The notes: generated from the sequence alone by a model not told the origin. DNA of 64,000 nt from Ideonella sp. MAG2 (GCA_004359425.1 PTEU01000001.1:1482502-1546501), one strand, 5' to 3'. Shown: positions 8,433 through 18,095, counted from the stretch's first letter. Numbers and translations: made by a program.

Positions 8433-8970
8433 CGGCGTGGCAGCAGCAGTAGTCGGCCTGAGCCACGTCAGCGCTCTGCCAGGTGTTGGCGCGCGAGCCG
8501 ACCGCCCCCACGCTCTGGCCACCCAGATAGAAGTCTTGGTCGTTCATCACCAAGGCACCCAGGTCACCCAAGCCACTGGGGATGAGCACCGAGCCGTCAC
8601 CCACTTTTTGCCGCAGTGACTTGCCCACCAGGTTCCAGGCCTTGCCAAACTGGCTGCAGGCCCTGGCGCAGGTTTGGTTGGCACCTTCGTCTTGCTGGTC
8701 CGTGCTGCGGTCGAACACAAAGTTGCGGCGCACGGCCCCCACCACGCCGGGCGAGGCCACCAGCTCGTAGCCGTCCTTGGTGTAGAGCCCGGCGCGCTGT
8801 GAGTCGAGGATCTGGTAGGGGTGCTTGGCCATGCAATAGGCCGCTGCAGTCGCCCCCGTCACGGCGGGCTCAAAGGTAAAGCTCTGCGCCGGTGGGTCTG
8901 CCGCCCAAACGGCTGAAGCCAGCCAAGGTGCCACCAAGACACCGATCAATGTGTGCACAAGACTTTTCAT
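8422..8970 (-). CDS. Secreted cysteine-containing protein of unknown function
   Basis: 182 residues. ATG at 8970 is preferred over upstream starts because GGGAG lies eight bases before it and the N-terminus (MKSLVHTLIGVLVAPWLASA, then VWA) is then a clean signal peptide cleaved before ADPP. The mature part has cysteines in YCMAKH, QTCARACSQFGK and a C-terminal DYCCCHAVSQ. An even number of exported cysteines suggests disulfides or metal binding. I do not recognise the family. It ends convergently with rarD, overlapping it by 11 bases. Possible roles, such as a periplasmic metal-binding or envelope protein, are guesses. Confidence 0.6.
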   Translation of the reverse strand: MKSLVHTLIGVLVAPWLASAVWAADPPAQSFTFEPAVTGATAAAYCMAKHPYQILDSQRAGLYTKDGYELVASPGVVGAVRRNFVFDRSTDQQDEGANQTCARACSQFGKAWNLVGKSLRQKVGDGSVLIPSGLGDLGALVMNDQDFYLGGQSVGAVGSRANTWQSADVAQADYCCCHAVSQ

Positions 8971-9119
8971 GTGGATCTCCCTGAAGTGCCGCGCGCTGCC
9001 TTGACCCGATGCCAATGCATGCGGCGCGTGGCGGCACTATCGAAGAGATCCCTGGGCGGTGGAGCCCCTGAGGCGGGGGAGACACCCCCTGCAAGCAAGG
9101 GGCCTAGGGTCTGTTGACC
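8971..9119. other. Short intergenic with palindrome after hydrolase gene
   Basis: Between two minus-strand genes. GGGTCTGTTGACCC at 9105-9118 is an inverted repeat just downstream of the hydrolase stop at 9120. It has no T-run, so intrinsic termination is doubtful. The core ggtctgttgac recurs just after the gspE stop at 63420. Confidence 0.4.
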
Positions 9120-9974
9120 CTAGACCAATCCCAACAGTCGCAGCGCTAAGTGATGCACGCGTGAGGCCGGGTCGGCCAGGCCGTTGACGATGTTGAGGTG
9201 GTGGCAGTACGGCACCGTCTCGCAGATGGGCACGGCGCTGGGCCCCCATTGGTGGCGAATCAGCAGGTTCTGGCGCAGGAACTCGTCGCTCTCCTCCGCG
9301 CCCACCACCGCCATCAAGGGCCGCTTGGGGCGGGGAAAGAATGCAGGGCTCAGGCGTTTCACGCTGGCCGGGGTCAGGCGCAGGTCTTCCTTCAAAAAGG
9401 GCGTCAGGCGCAAAGGTTCTAAATCGAACAAGCCTGAGATCGAGAGCGCTCCATGCACCAGTTGAGGGGGCAGATCCGCCGCGACCTCGCGCCAGCGGCA
9501 GCACAACAGCATGGCGGCCAGATGACCACCAGCTGAATGGCCAGCCACGACGATGCGCTTGGGGTCGCTCCCCCAGTCAGCCGCATGCTGGTAGACCCAG
9601 GCCAGGGCACGTGCCATTTGCAAGGCAATTTGCTCGATGCTCACCGTGGGGCATAAGCTGTATTCAGGCACCACCACCGTGGCCCCGGCCTGCACCAAGG
9701 CGGGGGCGGCAAAGGAGTGATCGTCTTTGCTGAGTGATCGCCAATAGCCGCCATGGATGAACACCAGTATGGGTGCCCCTGACTGCGCGGCAGGGAACAC
9801 GTCGAGACGCTCGTCGGCATTGTCGCCATAGGCGATATCCAGCCGCGCCTGGGGGCTGCCTTGGCGGGCCAGCGCAGAGGCTTCGCGCCATCGCTCAAAC
9901 AAGGCGGCATGGTCCGGAATGCGGGCTCGGTTGTTGTATTGCAGGTCTAGCCACTTCGGATCCGTCTTACTCAT
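9120..9974 (-). CDS. Alpha/beta hydrolase (esterase, kynurenine-formamidase-like)
   Basis: 284 residues, ATG at 9974 preceded by GGAGG. It contains an oxyanion-hole HGGYW (VFIHGGYWRS), a nucleophile elbow GHSAGGHLAA, a GAEESDEF acidic region and a late HHLNIV histidine, which make a complete Ser-Asp-His triad pattern. HGGYW and a length near 280 are typical of the BD-FAE/kynurenine formamidase group and related carboxylesterases. No tryptophan-degradation genes flank it, so the substrate is uncertain. The ORF could extend upstream to 10067, but the Shine-Dalgarno decides for 9974. Confidence 0.8.
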   Translation of the reverse strand: MSKTDPKWLDLQYNNRARIPDHAALFERWREASALARQGSPQARLDIAYGDNADERLDVFPAAQSGAPILVFIHGGYWRSLSKDDHSFAAPALVQAGATVVVPEYSLCPTVSIEQIALQMARALAWVYQHAADWGSDPKRIVVAGHSAGGHLAAMLLCCRWREVAADLPPQLVHGALSISGLFDLEPLRLTPFLKEDLRLTPASVKRLSPAFFPRPKRPLMAVVGAEESDEFLRQNLLIRHQWGPSAVPICETVPYCHHLNIVNGLADPASRVHHLALRLLGLV

Positions 9975-10183
9975 GCAAGCCTCCAGGGTTGACGACCAAG
10001 CCTCAAGGATAAACGCAAGTTGAGGTTCACAGCCGCCGCTGAAATCACCTCTGCCCTTGAAGGACAAGGTTTCATCAAGTTACCGAGGGTTCTCCTTAGG
10101 CGTAACAGCGGGCAGAGGACTATCGCCGTCGGCGCTTGGATGACAAAATTGCAATCGATTGCTAAACAAATCAACTCAGACCC

Positions 10184-10354
10184 ATGAAACCCTTGAATGA
10201 CCTGCTGCCCTTGGGGATCGGCTGGCGAGAAGACGGTTGGAAAACATCATGCTTACGCGATCCTTTCGAACTCGTTCAACACTCGGTCTATCCCCCCCTA
10301 AAAGCCCATTCCGTTCGGTTACGCCAAGGTTTCGCCTGTCAAAGATTAGGGTGA
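10184..10354 (+). CDS. Possible small ORF (56 residues), unidentified
   Basis: ATG at 10184 to TGA at 10352-10354. The sequence begins MKPLNDLLPLGIGWREDG and includes two cysteines. There is no good Shine-Dalgarno, no recognised family and no signal peptide. It may be the start of a gene truncated by a join, or chance. Listed only because the region is otherwise empty. Confidence 0.15.
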   Translation: MKPLNDLLPLGIGWREDGWKTSCLRDPFELVQHSVYPPLKAHSVRLRQGFACQRLG

Positions 10355-10399
10355 AGCCCGAATTCGCTGAATGAAAGTTCTGGATATAGTTCAGGCCTC

Positions 10400-10420
10400 G
10401 CGGCTCACAAAGCCGCTTTT
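10400..10420 (+). terminator. Stem-loop with T-run upstream of tonB
   Basis: GCGGCT, loop CACAA, AGCCGC, then TTTT. It is compatible with a short intrinsic terminator or an attenuator 40 bases before the tonB GTG. Confidence 0.45.
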
Positions 10421-10460
10421 ATGACAACAGCGTTCTATTTGAGCGACTGGAGGAAAACGA

Positions 10461-10527
10461 GTGAATTACGCTGAAGCACAGCGCAGTCCCGGAGGGCAGA
10501 GTGGTCTACGTCTGGAAGCTTGAGTAA
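10461..10527 (+). pseudogene. tonB: tonB reduced to its two ends
   Basis: GTG at 10461 behind GGAGGAAAACGA begins MNYAEAQRSP, which matches the N-terminus of Burkholderiales TonB proteins that sit before exbB. Only about 30 bases later another frame reads GRVVYVWKLE and stops at 10525-10527, which matches the usual TonB C-terminus. The transmembrane anchor, the Pro-rich spacer and nearly all of the C-terminal receptor-contacting domain are gone, and the two ends are out of frame. TonB should be about 220-280 residues. With intact exbB next door, this looks like a closed assembly gap rather than natural decay. Promoter and ribosome-binding site are intact. Confidence 0.7.
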
Positions 10528-10635
10528 TCAAGCCTCCGCCCCACACTGGCTCACCCTATCCACCTGCGCAGCCCCTTTCATCGAAACACGAGCCCCGAGA
10601 GGCTGCGCTCTGACCCTTTGTATCCCGGAGGAACC

Positions 10636-11490
10636 ATGTCCTTTTTGAACCTCATCCGTGCCCCCTTCCTGGCGGCATCTCTCGTCGTCGCCACGTTGAG
10701 CGTGGCCCCTGCCGATGTGCTGGCCCAGGCCGCATCAGCCGCTGAAGCAGCATCGGCTGTCGCCTCAGCGGCGGCCGAGCCTGCCGTGGCACCGCCCACT
10801 GGCGTGCCCACCCCGGAGGTGAAGAAAGAAGAGATCGACAACCCCTATGGTCTGAAAGCCCTGATCGACCACGGTGGCTATGTCTCCATGACCACGCTGA
10901 TCATCATGGTCATCATGTCGGTCGGTAGCTGGTACATCATCATCGTTAAGCTGCTCGAACAGCAAAAGCTGTTCCAGAGCGCCAAGGCAGCCGGTGCCAC
11001 CTTCTGGACGGCAGGTACCGTCAAGAAGGGTGCTGAGGCCCTGGAAGAAAAGTCGGCCTTCCGTTACATTGCCGAGCAAGGCCTGAAGGCTTCTGAGCAC
11101 CACGAAGGCACTCTGGTGGAGCACATTGACCGCCACACCTGGATTGGCATGAGCGTTCAGCGCGCTGTGGATACCATCAACTCCAGCCTTCAAGGTGGCT
11201 TGGCCTTCTTGGCAACCGTTGGCTCTACCGCTCCTTTCGTCGGCCTGTTCGGCACGGTGTGGGGTATTTTGCAAGCGCTGACCCAGATTGGCGTGTCCGG
11301 CCAAGCGTCCATCGACAAGGTGGCAGGCCCAGTGGGTGAAGCACTGATCATGACCGCCATCGGCCTGGCCGTGGCTGTGCCTGCGGTGATGGGCTACAAC
11401 TGGCTGATCCGCCGCAACAAGCAAGTGATGGAGCAAGTTCGCTCCTTCTCGGGTGACCTGCACAACGTGCTGCTGGCTGGCAAGAAGTAA
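10636..11490 (+). CDS. exbB: ExbB proton channel subunit (MotA/TolQ/ExbB family)
   Basis: 284 residues, ATG at 10636 after GGAGGAACC. An N-terminal signal-like segment and an Ala/Pro-rich stretch (residues about 30-65) precede the conserved core. The core has a first transmembrane helix (MTTLIIMVIMSVGSWYIII) and two later ones around ATVGSTAPFVGLFGTVWGI and GEALIMTAIGLAVAVPAV. These are the ExbB/TolQ signatures that line the proton path with ExbD. It energises TonB-dependent outer-membrane transport. The order here is tonB (remnant), exbB, exbD, TPR gene. Confidence 0.93.
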   Translation: MSFLNLIRAPFLAASLVVATLSVAPADVLAQAASAAEAASAVASAAAEPAVAPPTGVPTPEVKKEEIDNPYGLKALIDHGGYVSMTTLIIMVIMSVGSWYIIIVKLLEQQKLFQSAKAAGATFWTAGTVKKGAEALEEKSAFRYIAEQGLKASEHHEGTLVEHIDRHTWIGMSVQRAVDTINSSLQGGLAFLATVGSTAPFVGLFGTVWGILQALTQIGVSGQASIDKVAGPVGEALIMTAIGLAVAVPAVMGYNWLIRRNKQVMEQVRSFSGDLHNVLLAGKK

Positions 11491-11586
11491 TCTCGTCTCC
11501 GGGGCGCACGCTGAGGCGCCCTGCTCCAAGCTTGCAGAGGCAGGCTTGGTGGCTCCGTCCCCTGATCAAACACAAAGGAACACCCC

Positions 11587-12021
11587 ATGGCCATGAACGT
11601 AGGTTCAGCCGACGGTGACGAAGATGGCGGCATGAATGCAGCCATCAACACCACGCCCTTGGTGGACGTGATGTTGGTGCTGCTGATCATGCTGATCATC
11701 ACCATCCCCGTGCAGACGCATGCTGTGAACATGAATATGCCGGTCAACTCCAACCAGCCTCCGCCGCCCAAACCACCGGAGATCGTCAAAATTGACGTGG
11801 ACTTCGACGGCACGGTGTATTGGCAAGCAGAGCCGGTTTCTGGCCGTGGTGACTTGCAAGTGCGGCTCTACCGCATTGCGCAAATGCCTGACCAACCCGA
11901 AGTCCACCTGAAGCCCAACAAGCTGGTGGAGTACAAACACGTGGCCATGGTCTTGGCCGAAGCTCAACGACTGGGCGTCACCAAGATCGGCATCGTGGGT
12001 AACGAACAGTTCATGAATTGA
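11587..12021 (+). CDS. exbD: ExbD, hybrid of two adjacent exbD genes
   Basis: 144 residues that look like one ExbD: NTTPLVDVMLVLLI with the essential membrane Asp, then a periplasmic domain ending KIGIVGNEQFMN. Comparison with 21696-22221 shows that residues 1 to about 30 belong to a first ExbD and the rest to a second. 11639-11682 is identical to 21696-21739 and 11665-11708 is identical to 22178-22221. The two identities overlap in an 18-bp segment common to both exbD genes. The natural locus probably encodes exbB, exbD1, exbD2 and a TPR protein, and the assembler skipped from one exbD to the other. The function (proton-coupled energiser with ExbB) is secure, but this exact protein is doubtful. 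Confidence 0.85.
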   Translation: MAMNVGSADGDEDGGMNAAINTTPLVDVMLVLLIMLIITIPVQTHAVNMNMPVNSNQPPPPKPPEIVKIDVDFDGTVYWQAEPVSGRGDLQVRLYRIAQMPDQPEVHLKPNKLVEYKHVAMVLAEAQRLGVTKIGIVGNEQFMN

Positions 12022-12131
12022 TTCGACCTGCCACTGGCTACTGACGGGATCGGAATGCTCACGCTCTTTTGGCGTGGACTCCGGTCCCTTTTTCCTTCCC
12101 AATTCAGAAAATCTCTCCACCTCGCAGAGGA

Positions 12132-13125
12132 ATGAACATGATTGCATTGCGCCCCCTCGTTGTCGCCCTGATGTTGGCCGGTTCTCTGGCCGCTGCCCAA
12201 GCTCAAGCCATACGCCCCGAAGTGGCCAAGCCATTGAAGGAAGCCAATGACATGCTGCGTGCCGGCAAGGCCAGAGAAGCCCTGTCCAAAGCCAATGCGG
12301 CCAACGCAGTGGGCGGCAAGACTGGTGCGGAACAGTTGATGATTGACCGCATGCGTGCCGCAGCAGCGCAGCGGGCTGGTGACTTTGGTGCCGCCGCCGA
12401 TGCCATGGAGGATTTGATGAGCTCGGGCAAGTTGGGTGGTGCTGAACAGGCACAGACTGCCGAGTCTTTGGCCTATGCCTACTCACAACTGCGCAACAAC
12501 GCCAAGGCCAACCAGTGGATTGCCAAGGCTCAGAGCTTGGGGAATAACAACGCCTCGCTGAAGCAGCTTCAAGCCTATCTGCAAGCCAATAGCGGAGACT
12601 ATGGTGCCATCGCCAAAGAATCTGCTGCTGCCGTTGCTGCGGCCGAGCAAGCGGGCCGTAAACCGGACGAAAACGAACTGTTGCGCTTGGCCGATGCCTA
12701 TCAGCGCACCAACAATGCGGCTGGCCAATCTCAGGCCTTGGACAAGCTGGTGGCCTACTACCCCAAGCGCGAATATTGGGCTGCGGCGCTGGGCCGCCTG
12801 CCCAACAAGCCCGGCTTTTCCGACCGTTTTGGCTTGGACGTGATGCGCTTGAAGCTCGCTACAGGCAACCTGAGCAGCACCGCAGACTTCATGGAAATGG
12901 CCCAATTGGCCCTGCAGGCAGGCAACTCCGCCGAAGCCAAGCTCATTGTGGATAAAGGTTTTGCCGCAGGCGCTTTGGGCACAGGTGCTGAGGCCGACCG
13001 CCACAAGCGCCTGAAGGCCCTGGTCGAGAAGAAAGAAGCCGAAGACAAAGCAGCCTTTGCGGGCCGCCTGGCTGAAGCCACCGCCGCCAAGGACGGCAAC
13101 GCGCTGGTGCAACTGGGTGCCTCCA
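12132..13125 (+). CDS. Periplasmic TPR-type protein of the exbBD locus, C-terminus missing
   Basis: ATG at 12132 behind AGAGGA. A signal peptide (ALRPLVVALMLAGSLAAAQA) is followed by about 300 residues of helical repeats rich in Ala, Lys and Gln, for example MLRAGKAREALSKANAANA, TAESLAYAYSQLRNNAKANQ and AQLALQAGNSAEAKLIV. Tetratricopeptide proteins of this kind directly follow exbB-exbD-exbD in many Burkholderiales. They are thought to act in the periplasm with the TonB system, though the role is unproved. Near 13118-13142 the frame passes without a stop into a metallo-beta-lactamase protein, so the last repeats are lost. I treat this as a join, not as a fused protein. Confidence 0.75.
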
Positions 13126-14072
13126 TTGTGGCAGCGCTGGGCGGTGGGGTGTTTTGCATTGATACCGGTTTTCAAAGGCCGCTGTTCGACGCCGCTTATT
13201 TGATCGTGCATGAGGGCCACGCGGCCTTCATCGACACAGGGACAGCGTTTGCCGTGCCCCGCTTGCTGGAAGCCTTGGCCGCAACCGGCTTGCAGCCCAA
13301 TGCGGTGGACTGGATCATTCCCACCCATGTGCATTTGGACCATGCCGGTGGCGTGGGGGCCTTGCTGAGCCACTTGCCCTCCGCCAAGGTCTTGGTCCAC
13401 CCGCGCGGTGCTCGGCACATGGCCGACCCGGCTGCGCTCTGGCAAGGGGCCACGGCTGTTTATGGTGAAGACGAAATGCAGCGCTCGTATGGCGCGCTGA
13501 CGCCTGTGCCCCTGAGCCGCTTGCAAGAAAGCCACGATGACATGCGAGTGGTGCTGGGAGGGCGTGAGTTACGCTTGGCCGACACGCCCGGCCATGCTCG
13601 CCACCACCATTGCATCTGGGATGAACACACCCGAGGCTGGTTCACCGGAGATACCTTTGGCGTCTCCTACCGGGAGTTGGATGTCAATGGGCAGCCGTGG
13701 GTGTTGCCGTCCAGCACCCCGGTGCAGTTCGACCCGCCCCGCTTGCGAGACTCCATCCACCGTTTGCTCGCCGCCCAACCCGAGCAGATGTACCTGACCC
13801 ACTACGGTGCGCTGCGCGATGTGCCTCGCTTGGCGGTCATGCAATTGGAATTGCTAAGCCACATGGAAGTGCTGGGCGAGGAGCATGCAGCGCAGGCTGA
13901 CCCCCTTGCACTGCTACAACAGGGTTTGATACAGATTTACCTCCGTAGCCTGCGGCAGCATGGCTCAACGCTGTCGCAAGACGACATCGCGGAGTTGCTG
14001 AGTGTGGATGTCACTCTCAATGCCCAAGGCATGGCCGTTTGGTTGCAAACCCGTCACAAAGCATCAGCATGA
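13126..14072 (+). CDS. Metallo-beta-lactamase fold hydrolase, N-terminus missing
   Basis: About 314 residues. VFCIDTGF and AAYLIVHEGHAAFIDTG begin the fold. The metal site THVHLDHAGG (HxHxDH), a later DTPGHARHHHCI and FTGDTF give the binuclear Zn/Fe ligand set. The C-terminal part ends in a helical extension. It resembles glyoxalase-II/flavodiiron-like MBL proteins next to GFA-family genes, but the substrate is unknown. Its first few residues are replaced by a TPR protein through the join near 13130. The TGA overlaps the start of the GFA-family gene (ATGA), so those two are probably co-translated. Confidence 0.8.
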
Positions 14073-14572
14073 CCACGAACACCCTGCCCCCGGTTCAAGG
14101 CGGCTGCCTCTGTGGCCGCGTGCGTTACCAAGCCCAGCCGGACCACCGCGAAGGCTATTACTGCCACTGCCGCATGTGCCAACTGGCCTTCGGCAACACG
14201 CGGGCGGCTTATCTCAACCTGCGCAAAGACGAGGTGCGCTGGACGGGTGCCGAGCCACCCCGCTTCTACCAAAGCTGCAAGTTCGCCCAGCGTGGTTTTT
14301 GCGGCCACTGCGGAACGCCCTTAACGTTCGAGTTCTTGGACTCGCAGCGCATGGATTTGTCGATCGGCAGCTTGGATGAGCCTGCCGCCTTCACCCCCGC
14401 CAGCCACTTTGCAGTGGAAAGCCGCATTGCACCCTGGCATGCCGAAGACGGCTTGCCGGGCGAGCGGCTGGATGCCTTCGACGGCATCATGAACCGCTGG
14501 CGCGAGGCCTACGGCCCTGAGGCTGAAGCGGGGCTGGCAGCCGTGCAGGCCCAGCCCCATCCTGAGCGCTGA
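14069..14572 (+). CDS. GFA-family protein (glutathione-dependent formaldehyde-activating fold)
   Basis: 167 residues from ATG at 14069, overlapping the previous stop by four bases. Zinc-binding cysteines appear as GGCLCGRVRY, YCHCRMCQ and FCGHCGTPLTF, the CxC...CxxC...CxxC layout of the CENP-V/GFA family. The family name derives from Paracoccus Gfa, but most members have no shown formaldehyde-glutathione activity. The pairing with a metallo-beta-lactamase protein is compatible with glutathione adduct chemistry, which is inference. It converges with eda: its TGA at 14570-14572 is adjacent to the eda stop at 14573. Confidence 0.85.
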   Translation: MTTNTLPPVQGGCLCGRVRYQAQPDHREGYYCHCRMCQLAFGNTRAAYLNLRKDEVRWTGAEPPRFYQSCKFAQRGFCGHCGTPLTFEFLDSQRMDLSIGSLDEPAAFTPASHFAVESRIAPWHAEDGLPGERLDAFDGIMNRWREAYGPEAEAGLAAVQAQPHPER

Positions 14573-15196
14573 TCAGGCGCGCAAGGCCTGTGCTTCTTGG
14601 GCCAAGCGCGTGATGCGCGCCCAGTCGCCCGCCTTGACGGCATCGGCCGGCGTCAGCCAAGACCCACCGCACACCTTGACATTGGGCAGACCCAAAAAAT
14701 CAGGCGCGGTTTGCAGCGAAATGCCGCCCGTGGGGCAGAAAACCACGTCCGGGAAGGGACCGGCCAAGGCCTTGAGCAGAGGAATGCCCCCCGCCGCCGT
14801 GGCCGGGAAGAACTTCAGGAAGTTGAGCCCGTCGGCCTGAGCCGCCATGACCTCGCTGGCTGTGGCCACGCCCGGCAGCAGCGGCAAGCCCACTTCACGA
14901 CAGGCTGCCCCCACTTCAGCGGTATAGCCCGGACTGACCCCAAACACTGCGCCAGCCGCTTTGGCCGCCCGCGCATCGGCCGCACTGCGGATGGTGCCAG
15001 CCCCGACGATGGCACCGGGCACCCGGGCCATGGCGCGGATGGCATCCAAGGCCACTGGCGTGCGCAGGGTCACCTCCAGCACTTTGACGCCACCCGCCAC
15101 CAGAGCCTGGGCCAGAGGCACAGCGTCTTCCAAGCGGTCGATCACGATCACCGGAATCACCGGGCCATGGGTCACCAAATCAAGCGTGTTCATCAT
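14573..15196 (-). CDS. eda: KDPG/KHG aldolase (Eda)
   Basis: 207 residues. It splits 2-keto-3-deoxy-6-phosphogluconate into pyruvate and glyceraldehyde 3-phosphate, the last step of the Entner-Doudoroff pathway. Motifs seen are PVIPVIVID, KVLEVTLRTP with the catalytic Glu, VGAGTI, LNFLKFFPA with the Schiff-base Lys, and FCPTGGIS. Two ATG codons are adjacent at the start, and I use the first at 15196 behind GGTGAGC. It lies 20 bases downstream of edd in the same direction, which makes an edd-eda operon. Confidence 0.95.
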   Translation of the reverse strand: MMNTLDLVTHGPVIPVIVIDRLEDAVPLAQALVAGGVKVLEVTLRTPVALDAIRAMARVPGAIVGAGTIRSAADARAAKAAGAVFGVSPGYTAEVGAACREVGLPLLPGVATASEVMAAQADGLNFLKFFPATAAGGIPLLKALAGPFPDVVFCPTGGISLQTAPDFLGLPNVKVCGGSWLTPADAVKAGDWARITRLAQEAQALRA

Positions 15197-15216
15197 GCTC
15201 ACCAATCTTTAAGAAC

Positions 15217-16377
<1,161 letters not shown>

Positions 16378-16428
16378 AGGCAAGGTGGTGTAGAAGAAAT
16401 CAGGTTGTAACCAGTACATTCATTATCG

Positions 16429-16443
16429 TGTAACTTGATTACA
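16429..16443. promoter_or_regulatory. Candidate HexR operator upstream of edd
   Basis: TGTAACTTGATTACA is a near-perfect palindrome (TGTAA-N5-TTACA) 51 bases before the chosen edd start. HexR, the KDPG-responsive RpiR-type repressor of Proteobacteria, binds TGTAAT-type palindromes before edd, zwf and related genes. The match is by pattern only, and no hexR gene is in the window. Confidence 0.45.
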
Positions 16444-16684
16444 TGGTCAAACCCCTATCGCCCTTGCTGATCGGCCGGCGACCGCTCGCTGGCGGTACCC
16501 CACCCCTGCCCCTCGCTGAGTCAAGGCTGGGATGGTGCGCCCGCCCCCGGTTGCAGCACGGCTTGGCCCAGTGGCCTTCCCAGTGCTGAGGACATTCGGA
16601 CCCTGTAGCACCTCGCAAGAAGCCGCTAAGGCAAGAAATTGGACGGTCTATGGCGCACCGAATCTCTCAAGCGGTGTGGCGCGC
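16444..16684. other. Intergenic between edd and mocA-like gene
   Basis: About 240 bases. An ATG at 16444 opens a frame of about 47 codons diverging from edd (MVKPLSPLLIGRRPL), but I recognise nothing in it and it may be the lost start of a divergent sugar gene. No terminator with a clear T-run is visible. Confidence 0.3.
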
Positions 16685-17302
16685 TCAGGCTGCAGACAGC
16701 CCCACCTGCACACGCCATTGCTGGTGCAGCCGAGCATGGTCGTCTTGGGTGTCGATGTCTTGCAGGCTCCCAACATCATCGACGTCCACCGCATGGGCGG
16801 GATAGCGGGCCAGGATGCGGCGAGCCCCTTCGTCCCCGCTGAGTGCCACAAGGTCCGCATACAGCTCGCCACTGAAGCCCACCGGATGGCCGCGACGGCC
16901 TTGCACTTGCGCAAAGGCCACCGCATGGCGCTTCAGGGCCTCAGCCACCTGGCGAATGGTGCGGGGCAAGAGCAGGGGCATGTCAGCGGGCAGCATCAAC
17001 CAGCCAGCCGCAGAGGGGCGCGCCGCCACACCGGCGGCAATAGAGTCGCCCATGCCCCCTAGTGCTGGCCCGTTGGCTCCGCCCATCACCACCACATCAC
17101 GGCGTGCAATTTGGCGGGCAGCTTCATCAGCAAAGGCTGGTGTGGTCACCACCACCACCGGTAAATTGGAGGAAACCGCATGGTGTAGCGTGGTGCTCAA
17201 CACGGTACGGTCTCCCCAAGGCTCGGCCAGTTTGTGGCGAGCGCCCCCGTAGCGCGACCCCCGCCCTGCTGCCAACACCACGACCACTGGACCGGATTTC
17301 AT
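16685..17302 (-). CDS. MocA-like nucleotidyltransferase (molybdopterin cytidylyltransferase type)
   Basis: 205 residues from ATG at 17302. The NTP-transferase signature VVLAAGRGSRYGGARHKL is at the N-terminus, followed by LMLPADMPLL (the metal-binding Asp) and RRGHPVGFSGEL. These are typical of MocA/MobA-like enzymes that attach CMP or GMP to molybdopterin for xanthine-dehydrogenase-type molybdoenzymes. Related proteins accompany CoxI/XdhC genes, but none is seen here, so the enzyme class is clear and the exact cofactor is not. It diverges from pdxH. Confidence 0.8.
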   Translation of the reverse strand: MKSGPVVVVLAAGRGSRYGGARHKLAEPWGDRTVLSTTLHHAVSSNLPVVVVTTPAFADEAARQIARRDVVVMGGANGPALGGMGDSIAAGVAARPSAAGWLMLPADMPLLLPRTIRQVAEALKRHAVAFAQVQGRRGHPVGFSGELYADLVALSGDEGARRILARYPAHAVDVDDVGSLQDIDTQDDHARLHQQWRVQVGLSAA

Positions 17303-17456
17303 GCCCACGCTTTCTCGTCTGAAGAACACGGCGCTCTACAGCGAGCGCGCTGCCCCGAAGAATGCGGCCTGTGGGCCATGCTGAACAGTCGTGCGTTCAC
17401 CTAAGGCATTGCCCTAGCCGACGATTGTCGGACAGCGGCAGCCGTACACTGAGCGC

Positions 17457-18095
17457 ATGAAAGACATCGCCCAGTTACGCAAGAGCTACGAGCGCGCCGA
17501 GTTGGATGAGGCCAGCGCCGCTGCCGACCCGATGCAGCAATTTGACCGCTGGTTCAAGGAAGCGCTTTCCGCAGAGCTGCCAGAACCTAACGCTATGACG
17601 TTGGGGACGGTGGGCTCCGATGGCCGCCCCTCCACACGCATTGTGCTGATCAAAGGGTATGACGAGCGAGGCGTCGTCTGGTACACCAACTACCAAAGTC
17701 GCAAAGGCCAAGAATTGGCCCACAGCCCCTGGGCAGCGCTGCAATTCCATTGGGTGGAGTTAGAGCGCGTGGTGCGCATTGAGGGTCGGGTGGAGAAAAC
17801 CTCGGATGAAGAATCCGATGCCTATTTCCACTCACGGCCATTGGACTCGCGGCTCGGTGCCTGGGCGTCGCCGCAAAGTCAGGTCATCAGCTCCCGAGCC
17901 ACCCTGGTAGCCCAGGCTGCACAGGCAGCCTTGAAGCATGCGCTCAACCCCCCTCGCCCTCCGCATTGGGGCGGTTACCGGCTCAAGCCTGACCGCTTTG
18001 AGTTCTGGCAGGGCCGCCCTTCGCGCCTGCACGACCGGCTGGCTTATCGCCTGGACGAGCAAGGGGCATGGCGGCGCGAACGCCTTGCCCCTTGA
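17457..18095 (+). CDS. pdxH: Pyridoxamine 5'-phosphate oxidase
   Basis: 212 residues, complete. It oxidises pyridoxine or pyridoxamine 5'-phosphate to PLP with FMN. Conserved segments are [21 protein letters not shown] and [15 protein letters not shown], which bind FMN phosphate, plus [11 protein letters not shown] and the C-terminal [17 protein letters not shown]...WRRERLAP. The last Pro is the normal terminal residue. It reads divergently from the MocA-like gene and converges on the TonB receptor at 18116. Confidence 0.95.
   Translation: MKDIAQLRKSYERAELDEASAAADPMQQFDRWFKEALSAELPEPNAMTLGTVGSDGRPSTRIVLIKGYDERGVVWYTNYQSRKGQELAHSPWAALQFHWVELERVVRIEGRVEKTSDEESDAYFHSRPLDSRLGAWASPQSQVISSRATLVAQAAQAALKHALNPPRPPHWGGYRLKPDRFEFWQGRPSRLHDRLAYRLDEQGAWRRERLAP

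Larger units (their letters stand above)
9975..10460. other. Intergenic region upstream of tonB remnant
   Basis: Nearly 490 bases with no recognised gene. It holds a perfect 12-bp palindrome GCAATCGATTGC (10151-10162), a 56-codon open frame at 10184-10354 that I cannot identify, and a stem-loop at 10400-10420. It probably contains the promoters of the minus-strand hydrolase and of tonB. An assembly join somewhere inside is possible. Confidence 0.4.
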
